From Haematomicrobium sanguinis DSM 21259 (GTDB lineage: Bacteria > Actinomycetota > Actinomycetes > Actinomycetales > Micrococcaceae), in NCBI RefSeq assembly GCF_000688395.1, contig NZ_JIAG01000007.1, forward strand, positions 62,001 to 126,000: DNA of 64,000 nucleotides. The letters run 5' to 3'. Under the pieces are notes generated by a model, which did no database searches, was not told the DNA's origin, and worked only from the letters and a program-made list of their open reading frames with translations. Of the stretch, positions 11,719-20,642 are shown piece by piece; within the stretch, counting starts at the first letter, position 1; every line of letters begins with the position of its first letter. A program made the translations under genes and the position numbers.

Positions 11719-14277
11719 ATGAATCAGCCAAGCCACCTCCCGAACCTTGCCGCCCGCCTCGCCGAAATGAGCGAGCGCACACCCGATTCCCTCTACGCCG
11801 CATTCACCGCGTGGGCCTCGGATCGCGGCATCACGCTTTACGAGGCGCAAGATGAAGCGGTGCTGGAAATCCTGACCGGTCACAACGTCATTCTGGCGAC
11901 GCCCACCGGATCGGGAAAGTCGCTGGTGGCGGTGGCCGCGCATTTCAAGGCGCTCGCAGAGGGGCAGCGCAGCTATTACACCGCGCCCATCAAAGCCCTG
12001 GTGTCGGAGAAATTCTTTGCCCTAGTGGACATTTTCGGTGCCGAGAACGTGGGTCTGGTCACCGGTGATTCTTCGCTCAACGCCGATGCGCCCATTGTGT
12101 GTTGCACCGCGGAGATCTTGGCAAACAAGACACTGCGTGAGGGCCGGGACGCCGACGTCGGCATGGTGATCATGGACGAGTTCCATTTCTACGCGGACCC
12201 GCAGCGGGGCTGGGCGTGGCAGGTTCCCCTGTATGAGCTTCCCGGTGCACAGTTCTTGCTGATGTCCGCAACCCTCGGGGATGTGAGCGAATTTGAGGAG
12301 CGGCTCACCGAGTCGACCGGACGGGACACCGTCCTGGTAGCCAACGCGACCCGTCCCATCTCGCTGCATTTTTATTACGTCACCACCACGATCAATGAGA
12401 CGATCGAAGAAATCGCGTCGACCGGCCAGGCCCCGGTGTATGTCGTGCACTTTTCCCAGGCCGAGGCGATTGAACGGGCGCAATCGCTGTTGAGCCTCAA
12501 TCTCATTTCGCGCGAAAAGAAGGATCGCATTGCCGAGGCGATCGGCGATTTCCGCTTCGGTCCCGGTTTCGGCAAGACGCTCAGCAAGCTGGTGCGTAAC
12601 GGCATCGGCGTGCACCATGCGGGCATGCTGCCCAAATATAGGCGGCTGGTGGAACAGCTGGCCGGTCAGGGGCTGCTCACGGTCATTTCGGGCACGGATA
12701 CTTTGGGCGTGGGCATCAATGTGCCAATTCGCACCGTGCTTTTGACCGCCTTGAGCAAGTACGACGGCGAACGCACCCGCCATCTTTCGGCTCGCGAATT
12801 TCACCAATTGGCAGGGCGGGCCGGCCGGGCCGGGTTTGATACCGCCGGTACCGTGATGGTCGAAGCACCTGAGCATGTCATCGAGAATGAGCGGGCGATG
12901 GCCAAGGCCAGGTCCAAATTTGGCGACGACCAGAAGAAGCTGCGCCAAGTCACGCGCAAGCAGCCGCCCGCGGGGTTTGTGTCTTGGGGCGAGCCCACAT
13001 TTGAGCGGTTGCGAGACGCGGACCCCGAGCCCTTGCGCTCGCAATTCAGGCTCTCACACTCCATGGTGCTCAACCTGATGGCCCGCGGCGGCAATCCGAT
13101 CGCACAATTTCGCGAACTCATCGAGAAAAGCGGCGAAACGCGGACTCGGAAGTTTGCGCTGTTACGCCAGGGCATCGGCATTTTGCGGGAATTGCTCGCA
13201 ACCGGCGTCGTGGAGCGAACAGGCGCTGACGCTCAGCCCGGGGCCCTCAGGCTGAAGGTTGATTTGCAGGAGAACTTTGCTCTTAACCAGCCGCTCTCCC
13301 CCTTTGCCGTTGCGGCGCTTGAGCTCTTAGACGCCGAGGATCCGAACCATGCGCTCAACATGGTCTCGGTCATTGAGTCCACCTTGGAGCCGCCGCGCCA
13401 AGTGCTATTCGCACAAGAAAAGAAGGCGAAGAGCGAGGCCGTGGCCGCGATGAAGGCGGACGGCCTGGAGTACAACGAGCGCATGGCACGGCTGGACGAG
13501 ATTAGCTATCCGAAACCGCTGGGCGAACTGCTTGAGCAGAGTTTTGAAACCTACACCTCCTCGGCACCGTGGCTGACCGACTTCGAGCTCACACCCAAGA
13601 GTGTGGTGCGGGACATGTTTGAGCGCGCCATGATGTTTACCGAATACGTGTCGTTTTATCAGCTGACCCGCAGTGAGGGCGTGCTTTTGCGCTACTTGAG
13701 CGACGCGTATAAGGCGCTTCGCCAAACGGTGCCGACTCAAAGCATTACCGAAGAGCTAGAAGACCTGATCGCGTGGCTGGGCGAAATGGTGCACCAGGTC
13801 GATTCCAGCCTATTGGACGAGTGGGAAGACTTGCGCCGCGGCGACCTTGGCGCCTTGGAACGCGACGAGCTCGAGGTTCCTCCGCCACCGCCGCCGCTGG
13901 CCAGCAACACACGCGCGTTCAAGGTCATGGTGCGCAACGCCATGTTCCAGCGGGTGAAACTTTTTGCCGATGAGAATGAAGAAGCTCTCGGAGCACTCGA
14001 TCACGATTCGGGGTGGGACGCGGACCGCTGGGCCGACGCAATGGACGAATACTTTGACGAGTATCCGGACATCAACGACGGCCCGGCGGCCCGCGGGCCG
14101 CACTTGCTTCACATCACCCAAGGTGAGACGCGCTGGAAGGTGCGCCAGGTTTTCCTCGATCCGGAAGGGAACGGAGACTGGGGCATTAATGCGGAAGTGG
14201 ACGTCCCGTCGTCGAACCTCTCAGGAGTTCCCGTTATTCGCATCGATAGCGTCGGACTGCCGCTCGCGGCGTCGTGA
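11719..14277 (+). CDS. superfamily 2 DEAD/DEAH helicase with DUF3516 C-terminus
   Basis: 852 aa. Helicase motifs in order: Walker A ATPTGSGKS (60-68), motif II MDEFHF (about 152-157), motif III SAT, SGTDTLGVGINVP, and motif VI HQLAGRAGRAGFD. The remaining 450 residues match the DUF3516 type found beside this helicase core in actinobacteria. The core resembles Ski2/Mtr4-like enzymes, so RNA unwinding is the family guess, yet the promoter is of DNA-damage type. Its 3' end overlaps the convergent terC gene by 57 bp. Confidence 0.88.
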   Translation: MNQPSHLPNLAARLAEMSERTPDSLYAAFTAWASDRGITLYEAQDEAVLEILTGHNVILATPTGSGKSLVAVAAHFKALAEGQRSYYTAPIKALVSEKFFALVDIFGAENVGLVTGDSSLNADAPIVCCTAEILANKTLREGRDADVGMVIMDEFHFYADPQRGWAWQVPLYELPGAQFLLMSATLGDVSEFEERLTESTGRDTVLVANATRPISLHFYYVTTTINETIEEIASTGQAPVYVVHFSQAEAIERAQSLLSLNLISREKKDRIAEAIGDFRFGPGFGKTLSKLVRNGIGVHHAGMLPKYRRLVEQLAGQGLLTVISGTDTLGVGINVPIRTVLLTALSKYDGERTRHLSAREFHQLAGRAGRAGFDTAGTVMVEAPEHVIENERAMAKARSKFGDDQKKLRQVTRKQPPAGFVSWGEPTFERLRDADPEPLRSQFRLSHSMVLNLMARGGNPIAQFRELIEKSGETRTRKFALLRQGIGILRELLATGVVERTGADAQPGALRLKVDLQENFALNQPLSPFAVAALELLDAEDPNHALNMVSVIESTLEPPRQVLFAQEKKAKSEAVAAMKADGLEYNERMARLDEISYPKPLGELLEQSFETYTSSAPWLTDFELTPKSVVRDMFERAMMFTEYVSFYQLTRSEGVLLRYLSDAYKALRQTVPTQSITEELEDLIAWLGEMVHQVDSSLLDEWEDLRRGDLGALERDELEVPPPPPPLASNTRAFKVMVRNAMFQRVKLFADENEEALGALDHDSGWDADRWADAMDEYFDEYPDINDGPAARGPHLLHITQGETRWKVRQVFLDPEGNGDWGINAEVDVPSSNLSGVPVIRIDSVGLPLAAS

Positions 14278-15231
14278 CACGATCAGGCTCGCGACGGTCG
14301 CGATCAGGATTGCGCTGGCGATGACCGCGAGCGAGAACGTGGTTTCGATCTTGGGCAGGAAGGTGATGGGCTCGCCGCCGTTGAGGAACGGCAGTTCGTT
14401 CTCGTGCATGGCCTGGATGATGAGCTTGACGCCGATGAACGCGAGGATGAAGGAGAGCGCGTACTTGAGGTAAATGAGGCGTGTGAGCAGGCCGCCGAGC
14501 AGGAAGTAGAGCTGGCGCAGACCCATGAGCGCGAAGATGTTTGCCGTCAGCACGATGAACCACTGCTGGGTCAGCCCGAAGATGGCCGGGATCGAGTCGA
14601 TCGCGAACATGAGGTCGGTCATGCCGAGCGCCAGGATTACCACGATGAGCGGGGTGAACATCTTTTTACCGTTGACTGTGGTGCGGAAGCGGCCGCCCTC
14701 GTAGCTGTCGGAGATCGGGAGGACGCGGCGGGCCCAGCGGACCACGGTGTTGTCGCCGACGTGTTCGCTCTCTTCTTCACTACGCAGTTGGTGCCAGGCG
14801 GTCCAGAGCAGGAAGAGGCCGAAGATGTAGAAGATCGGCGAGAAGTGTTCGATGACCACGGCGCCGAGGGCGATGAAGATGCCGCGCAGCACGAGGGCGA
14901 TCAGGATGCCGATCATGAGCACTTCTTGTTGGTAGCGTCGCGGCACCTTGAAGCGGGTCATGATCAGAATGAAGATGAAGAGGTTGTCGATCGACAGCGA
15001 GTATTCGGTGAGCCAGCCGGCGACGAATTCTTGGCCGTATTGCGGGCCGGTGAAGTTGAACATCAAGATCGCGAAGACGATCGCAAGGCCAACGTAGAAG
15101 CTCACCCACAGCGAGGATTCGCGGACGCTGGGTTCATGGGGGCGCTTGACCACGAGGAGCAGGTCGGCGACGAGGATGACGCCGAGGACCACAAAGGTGC
15201 CGACTTCAAACCAGACGGGCAGATCGTTCAT
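14221..15231 (-). CDS. TerC-family integral membrane protein, probable Mn2+ exporter
   Basis: 336 aa with about nine hydrophobic segments. The two signature acidic helices are visible: SLSIDNLFIFILI and LMFAIDSIPAIFGL, whose Asp residues are thought to coordinate metal. A charged cytoplasmic loop (about residues 150-185) separates the halves. TerC/Alx/MeeF proteins export manganese, and this gene lies behind a yybP-ykoY-like riboswitch, which supports Mn2+ over tellurite. It converges on and overlaps the helicase 3' end. Confidence 0.88.
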   Translation of the reverse strand: MNDLPVWFEVGTFVVLGVILVADLLLVVKRPHEPSVRESSLWVSFYVGLAIVFAILMFNFTGPQYGQEFVAGWLTEYSLSIDNLFIFILIMTRFKVPRRYQQEVLMIGILIALVLRGIFIALGAVVIEHFSPIFYIFGLFLLWTAWHQLRSEEESEHVGDNTVVRWARRVLPISDSYEGGRFRTTVNGKKMFTPLIVVILALGMTDLMFAIDSIPAIFGLTQQWFIVLTANIFALMGLRQLYFLLGGLLTRLIYLKYALSFILAFIGVKLIIQAMHENELPFLNGGEPITFLPKIETTFSLAVIASAILIATVASLIVSRRRERQSDAIDANNGNS

Positions 15232-15262
15232 GAAGAACCTTTCGCAAGGGAGGGATGATTAC

Positions 15263-15370
15263 CGTAAGTCTCTCCGGCCGCGAATGCTTTGAGGTTGCGG
15301 CCAGCAACACCCGGAAGATCGGCACTGATCGACGTATTGACGGATGATGCTCTTGGGATACTCCCCTACG
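15263..15370 (-). ncRNA. yybP-ykoY-like (manganese) riboswitch upstream of terC
   Basis: The terC 5' leader shows the family's conserved pieces in order: a closing helix CGTAGG (15370-15365) with CTTACG (15268-15263), GGGGAGTA overlapping its inner end, an internal CGTCAATACG loop, a GTTGC-TGGCC-GCAAC hairpin (15308-15294), and GAGA before the closing strand. Such riboswitches sense Mn2+ and turn on TerC/Alx genes. The expression platform is not obvious; translational control 30 bases before the start is possible. Called from memory of the family, not a covariance search. Confidence 0.65.
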
Positions 15371-15515
15371 CAAGGAATGAGTATACCGGTGCGTGGGACA
15401 GAATCGTTACTTAAATGACACGGACACCCTGCGTCCGCTTTGGAGTCCTTTGATCTCGCGGGCTCTGGGCTGAGCTCATAGCGTTGACCAGGTACAACGA
15501 CGAAAGGATGGAAGC

Positions 15516-15902
15516 GTGTCTTTCAGCAACAAGGCGAACATTGAGTCATTCAACGTGGTGTTAGACAGTCCCGACCCCCAGCGGCTCGCGAATTTTTATG
15601 GGCAGCTTCTTGGCTGGGATGTGACGCACGATGACCCCACGTGGTCCAAGGTCTCAAATCCCGAGGGCGGCGCGGGGATTTCGGTGCAGCTGGAAGAGTT
15701 GTATCAACCGCCGACGTGGCCCGCGAGGCGCGGGGATCAGTTGATGATGAGCCATTTGGACTTCACCGTGCAGGATGGTGACCAGGCAGTTGCGGATGTT
15801 AAAGCCGCGGGTGGGTCGTTGGCTGAGACCCAGCCGAGCCCAAAGGATTTCACCGTGCTGTTGGATCCCGACGGTCACCCATTCTGCGTGTTCACTCACT
15901 AA
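15516..15902 (+). CDS. VOC (glyoxalase/bleomycin-resistance) superfamily protein
   Basis: 128 aa, two beta-alpha-beta-beta-beta units: SFNVVLDSPDPQRLANFYGQ starts the first and HLDFTVQDGDQAVADVKAAG the second, ending in VLLDPDGHPFCVFT. The start is GTG at 15516 with AAGGATGG upstream. Candidate metal ligands are few (His in MSHLDF, His in DGHPF), so the catalytic type cannot be given. Single gene. Confidence 0.8.
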   Translation: MSFSNKANIESFNVVLDSPDPQRLANFYGQLLGWDVTHDDPTWSKVSNPEGGAGISVQLEELYQPPTWPARRGDQLMMSHLDFTVQDGDQAVADVKAAGGSLAETQPSPKDFTVLLDPDGHPFCVFTH

Positions 15903-15941
15903 TTTCGGTAACGATCCCTGGTATTCACACCTTTCGCTGAA

Positions 15942-15963
15942 GTTCGACGGCGTGTTCCCGGCT
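15942..15963 (+). repeat. 22-bp repeat downstream of HNH gene 1
   Basis: GTTCGACGGCGTGTTCCCGG plus CT is identical to 54687-54708, downstream of HNH gene 2. It lies 41 bp beyond the HNH1 stop and marks the 3' edge of the duplicated element. Confidence 0.8.
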
Positions 15964-16003
15964 CGGCCACGGGGGTTTGGGGTGCTAGAGAAGTGTGCGA
16001 CCG

Positions 16004-18589
16004 CTAAAAGGGGGCGTCTGTGAAGACAGTGGTGGCGTGCTCTTCGGGGGTCATCCCCCACGGGTCACGAGATCCGCGGACACTGTTACCGTATCCGGAA
16101 GCCTGGTCCGCGCTCGATCCGGCGTCCGAGCGACTATCGCGACGCATTCCTGACCGGTAATCCCCATCCGGGGAATCACCTGATCGGGAGCCCTCTCCTG
16201 TGCCGACTCCGGTGCTGGTTCCGGTGCTGGTTCCGGTGCCCGAGCCGCTTCCGGTGCCGACGGGTTCGGCGATGTAGGTGTTTCCGAGTGGTGAGGTCCA
16301 TTGGATCGTGTTGGTTTCGGGGTCGAGGACTTTGGCTTGCCAGCCGTGGTGGGTTTTGAGGTTGTGGTGTTTGCGACACAGCAACTGAAGATTCTCTGGG
16401 TTGGTTTCGCCGCCGGTGTCCCATTCGGTGATGTGGTCGGCGTCGGTGCGACGGGCGTTCACCCCGCACCCGGGGAACTGGCAGGTATCCGAGCGTAGTT
16501 GCAGGAATTCACGCAACTGGGTGTCTACCCGGTAGCTTGAGCGGCCCAATGCGAGGGGTCTGCCGGTGTTCGGGTCGGTGAGTATTCGGTACAGGGTGTG
16601 TGCGGTTCCGGCGAGTTCCCGGATCGCGTCCGCGGGGATGGGACCGTACCCGGAGAGAAAACCGTCCTGCTCATCCACCCCCGCCAACGACGTGGCCGGG
16701 ATCGTCACAAAGATCTTCGCCTCACCGCGCAACCCCGACCGCAACCCCAAACCAGAGCCAGACCCAGCATCTGCCGAAACAGGCTCTGATTCTCTATCCT
16801 GGCCAGGTGTCGGGGCAGTATCGGTGCTGTGTCGCGAGTCCGTGTCTGAAATCGGACCCGAAGTTGCCGGCGCGTCCGAATCCGTGTCCACGACCGGATC
16901 AGTCGGTTCGTTCTCCTCTGTGTGGCCGTGGATGACGCCGTCGGCGTCCACGGTGAAACCGTCAGTGTCGGTGGACGTGGGCGCAGTTGTCCCCTCGCCA
17001 CCGGGTGCGGGCGTGGTTGTCCCCTGGAACCCGGTGCGTGGCGTGGCGGTGTGGTCGAACAAGTCGTGGATCGAGTCGTACGAGAGTTTCTCAGTTGGTG
17101 CCGACCGACCCGGGCCGGTGTCTGCTGCTGGTTCTTGGTCGCCGGGTAGCCGCGAATCGGTGCCCGCCGTCGGCCCGGAACCGGTTTCAGGCGCACTCGT
17201 CCCGTCAGCCTCGGCTACGTCTGGCTCGGCCGTTCCACTGGTGGGCGCACTGGTCCCCTCAGCACCGCTAGTGCTCTGGCTCGCGTCTGGGCCAGCGCTG
17301 CTGCTTCCCGCGGGGTTGGGTGGGGTGTTCGGGTACGAGTGGTTGTAATTATGGGCGATCAAATCGGTGAAAACATCGGCGATCAGTTGTTTCAACGTAC
17401 GGGTGTCGTTCTCGGTCTTCGCGGTGATCGCAAAATCCGTCAGGGTGTTCATGAACCGGTGCGCCGCCGTCGCAGGCAACAACCCCGAGATCGTGCACAT
17501 GCCGTTCGACTCGTTGCTGATGGCCACGTACCGGTGCTTCATCTCCCGCCGCTCCCGCACCGCCAGCGGCTCGGCATGTAGCCGGTTCCGGGTCACCTCC
17601 GCGAACTTCGCCACATCATTCGCGGAGCGCACCGGGTACTGGCCGGTCACATCATATTTCGCCGGGAAAATAAACTCATGCACCCGCTCGTCATACGCGG
17701 CGGCTTGCTCATCGGTCAGCCCCACACAGTGCTTCACCACGGTTTTCACCAACCGGCTGTTCAGTAGCCCTGTGATGAATCGTGCCTCCAGGTTCGGCAG
17801 CCTCGATAGGGTCGCGGTGTCGATGAGCATCCCCGTGGTCACGAACTCGCTGCGCCCCCACAAGAGCGCCAACTCCGACCCGAGACCCCAGAGCGCTTCA
17901 TCCATCGCTGTCACCGACACACCACACCACACCCGCGGGAACACGACCTCGGAGTCTTCAACATCGCGGGAGTCAAACCCCGGGATAAACGCCGAGCCCC
18001 GCGGGAACCCAGTCCCAGCACTGGATGCCGGATCGGCTGCCGCGCTCGACGAGTCAGCGCCGGTGCTCGAGGTAGCAGTGCCCGTGGAGTCAGTGCCCGT
18101 GGAGTCAGTGCCCGTGGGGTTGGACGTGGACGGGCCCGTAGCCGCGTTAGCGTTTACGTTGGTGGGTGGGGTGACGGTGAACGCATCCTGGTGTTTCCCT
18201 CGGCCGCTACCGTTGCCGCGCTTGCCACCGTGCCCGCCTTTGCCGCGTCCGATCTTCTCATCCAGGGGAAGGTCCAGGAGTCGTTCTTGTTCCTCGGCCT
18301 CCACGCTCAACGCGACACCCGCGGCCAGGTGCATCGCTGCCTCTACCTGCACCTGAGCACGCTCCAACAACTTCACCGCGCCCAAAGCCTCGCGCTGGAG
18401 CGCCTCCGGTGTCAGCGCGTCACTGGCCGCGGTCGAGGCGGATGGTGATGCCGGGACGGTGGGCTCGGCCCCGAGAGGATTCCGAAGATCCTGCTGAAAC
18501 TCGTCCATGAGCTTTTCCAGACCACAGGCGAGCCGGGCGACCGCACTGGTGCGGACCCCGAGCTCTGTCTGTGCCATAGGAAACGTCAT
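16004..18589 (-). CDS. DUF222-HNH endonuclease (13E12 family), copy 1
   Basis: 861 aa, about twice the usual family length. Residues 1-410 are the helical DUF222 domain; 415-620 are a Pro/Ser/Thr/Gly/Asp-rich linker; 620-745 hold a conserved block (GEAKIFVTIPATSL) and the HNH nuclease: CQFPGCG (about 700), RTDADHI, ETNPENLQLLCRKHHNLKTH. A low-complexity Gly/Ser/Thr tail ends in APF. The start MTFPMAQ is supported by the -10 six bases upstream (leaderless). Its ordered parts are nearly identical to the gene at 54924-57386. The family's biology is obscure; some members are damage-inducible. Confidence 0.92.
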   Translation of the reverse strand: MTFPMAQTELGVRTSAVARLACGLEKLMDEFQQDLRNPLGAEPTVPASPSASTAASDALTPEALQREALGAVKLLERAQVQVEAAMHLAAGVALSVEAEEQERLLDLPLDEKIGRGKGGHGGKRGNGSGRGKHQDAFTVTPPTNVNANAATGPSTSNPTGTDSTGTDSTGTATSSTGADSSSAAADPASSAGTGFPRGSAFIPGFDSRDVEDSEVVFPRVWCGVSVTAMDEALWGLGSELALLWGRSEFVTTGMLIDTATLSRLPNLEARFITGLLNSRLVKTVVKHCVGLTDEQAAAYDERVHEFIFPAKYDVTGQYPVRSANDVAKFAEVTRNRLHAEPLAVRERREMKHRYVAISNESNGMCTISGLLPATAAHRFMNTLTDFAITAKTENDTRTLKQLIADVFTDLIAHNYNHSYPNTPPNPAGSSSAGPDASQSTSGAEGTSAPTSGTAEPDVAEADGTSAPETGSGPTAGTDSRLPGDQEPAADTGPGRSAPTEKLSYDSIHDLFDHTATPRTGFQGTTTPAPGGEGTTAPTSTDTDGFTVDADGVIHGHTEENEPTDPVVDTDSDAPATSGPISDTDSRHSTDTAPTPGQDRESEPVSADAGSGSGLGLRSGLRGEAKIFVTIPATSLAGVDEQDGFLSGYGPIPADAIRELAGTAHTLYRILTDPNTGRPLALGRSSYRVDTQLREFLQLRSDTCQFPGCGVNARRTDADHITEWDTGGETNPENLQLLCRKHHNLKTHHGWQAKVLDPETNTIQWTSPLGNTYIAEPVGTGSGSGTGTSTGTSTGVGTGEGSRSGDSPDGDYRSGMRRDSRSDAGSSADQASGYGNSVRGSRDPWGMTPEEHATTVFTDAPF
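18077..18120. repeat. 15-bp tandem repeat inside HNH gene 1
   Basis: Three in-frame copies of AGTGCCCGTGGAGTC (last one diverged) encode a Ser-Thr-Gly-Thr-Asp repeat within the N-terminal linker. The second HNH gene has a degraded version, so copy-number slippage helps the linkers diverge. Confidence 0.7.
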
Positions 18590-18595
18590 AACACC

Positions 18596-18617
18596 ACGCT
18601 ATAACCCGGCACCGACA
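18596..18617 (-). promoter_or_regulatory. RecA-NDp/PafBC-type promoter of HNH gene 1
   Basis: TGTCGGTG (18617-18610), 8 bases, TAGCGT (18601-18596): a full match to tTGTCRGTG-N8-TAnnnT. The HNH ATG follows six bases later, so the mRNA probably begins at the start codon. Confidence 0.75.
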
Positions 18618-18798
18618 TTGAGCACTCGAAAAACCCCAAATGTGGATAACTTCGGAAAATTTCTTAAAACTTTTTCCCTGTGGAGGAGCATCCACCCCGG
18701 CGAGCGTCACCCACAACATGAGGAGAGCTGGCCACTCTGCGTGAACTTGCCCAAGAATCCTGCGTTCAGGCCCTGAATGCACGGGCCGCGAAACCCAA

Positions 18799-18820
18799 TG
18801 TCAGACCCAGCTGCTAGGGT
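18799..18820 (+). promoter_or_regulatory. orphan divergent RecA-NDp-type promoter, copy 1
   Basis: TGTCAG (18799-18804), ten bases, TAGGGT (18815-18820) on the plus strand, pointing away from HNH gene 1. Nothing longer than eight codons starts within 150 bp. A transcript would run toward the ilvC terminator in antisense. The same arrangement recurs at 57595-57616. Confidence 0.6.
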
Positions 18821-18991
18821 CGAATGACACCGGGCGAAACCAGTTCATAACCGAGTAAGGAGGCCACATTTCATGACCACATAAACCTAGGAAATAATCA
18901 ATGTAGACCACCTCAGGAGGTCACCGCTCGCACGTACGGCGAGTAACGCCGTCGTGCATAAAAATACTAATTGTAAGAATTCAGAAATACT

Positions 18992-19037
18992 AAAAAAAAT
19001 AAAAAGCGGGGCGAACCGGCGAACCGGTCCACCCCGC
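18992..19037 (-). terminator. rho-independent terminator of ilvC
   Basis: On the minus strand, GCGGGG (19037-19032) pairs with CCCCGC (19011-19006), and a nested GACCGG/CCGGTT stem fills the loop. TTTTTATTTTTTTT follows. It lies 20 bp after the ilvC stop. Confidence 0.9.
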
Positions 19038-19056
19038 GAAAGTTCCAGAGCGCTAC

Positions 19057-20115
<1,059 letters not shown>

Positions 20116-20126
20116 CTATTGAATGG

Positions 20127-20642
20127 CTAGGAAGCGCTTCGTAGCGCCCGGTCGCTCATGGATTTGGAGCCGCGGCCCACGGCAAGGGTGCCGGATTGGA
20201 CGATCTCGCGAATCCCAAAGGGCTCCAACACATCCAAGAGCGCGGCAATCTTTTCCGGATTACCGGTGGCTTCCAGGATGACGGAATCCTGGGACACATC
20301 CACCACATGCGCGCGGAACAAGTCCGCCGCCTGGGTCACCTGTAGCCGGGTCACGGCGTCGGCACGTACTTTGACCAGGATGTGGTCGCGTTGTACGGAG
20401 GTGTCCGAAGTCAGCTCAACAATCTTGATGACATTGATGAGCTTGTTCAATTGTTTGGTCACTTGTTCCAGCGCATCGCCCTGCACATCGACCACCACGG
20501 TCATGCGGGAAACGCCGGACATTTCGGTCGGCCCCACGGTGAGGGACTGAATGTTGAATGCGCGGCGGGCAAAGAGGCTTGCCACGCGGGTGAGAACGCC
20601 GGGAACGTCCTCCACCAAAACGGACAGGGTGTGGCGGCTCAT
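20127..20642 (-). CDS. ilvN: acetolactate synthase regulatory (small) subunit
   Basis: 171 aa. N-terminal ACT domain (HTLSVLVEDVPGVLTRVASL) that binds valine for feedback inhibition, then the C-terminal ACT-like half (about 85-165). ATG at 20642 shares its last base with the ilvB stop, so the subunits are co-translated. Confidence 0.95.
   Translation of the reverse strand: MSRHTLSVLVEDVPGVLTRVASLFARRAFNIQSLTVGPTEMSGVSRMTVVVDVQGDALEQVTKQLNKLINVIKIVELTSDTSVQRDHILVKVRADAVTRLQVTQAADLFRAHVVDVSQDSVILEATGNPEKIAALLDVLEPFGIREIVQSGTLAVGRGSKSMSDRALRSAS

Larger units (their letters stand above)
18590..19056. other. 467-bp gap between HNH gene 1 and ilvC: divergent promoters, DnaA box, hairpins
   Basis: Bases 18590-18820 are shared with 57387-57616 upstream of the second HNH gene. 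They hold back-to-back damage-type promoters and one perfect DnaA box (TGTGGATAA, 18641-18649). Beyond 18820 the sequence is unique and AT-richer: AAGGAGG (18857-18863) with a three-codon ORF ATG-ACC-ACA-TAA (18873-18884), an inverted repeat GACCACCT-CAGGAGGTC near 18906-18922, a hairpin GCACGTACGGCG-5-CGCCGTCGTGC (18930-18957), then the ilvC terminator. No credible larger gene is visible. Confidence 0.7.

Noticed and set aside
11653-11943. N-terminal extension of the methyltransferase to 353 residues
   Set aside because: It would overlap the divergent helicase gene and its promoter. The internal ATG has a good AGGAGA and matches the family's N-terminus.
18061-18130. Short tandem repeats considered as a CRISPR fragment
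   Set aside because: The repeats are contiguous, in frame and encode a protein linker. There are no spacers or cas genes.
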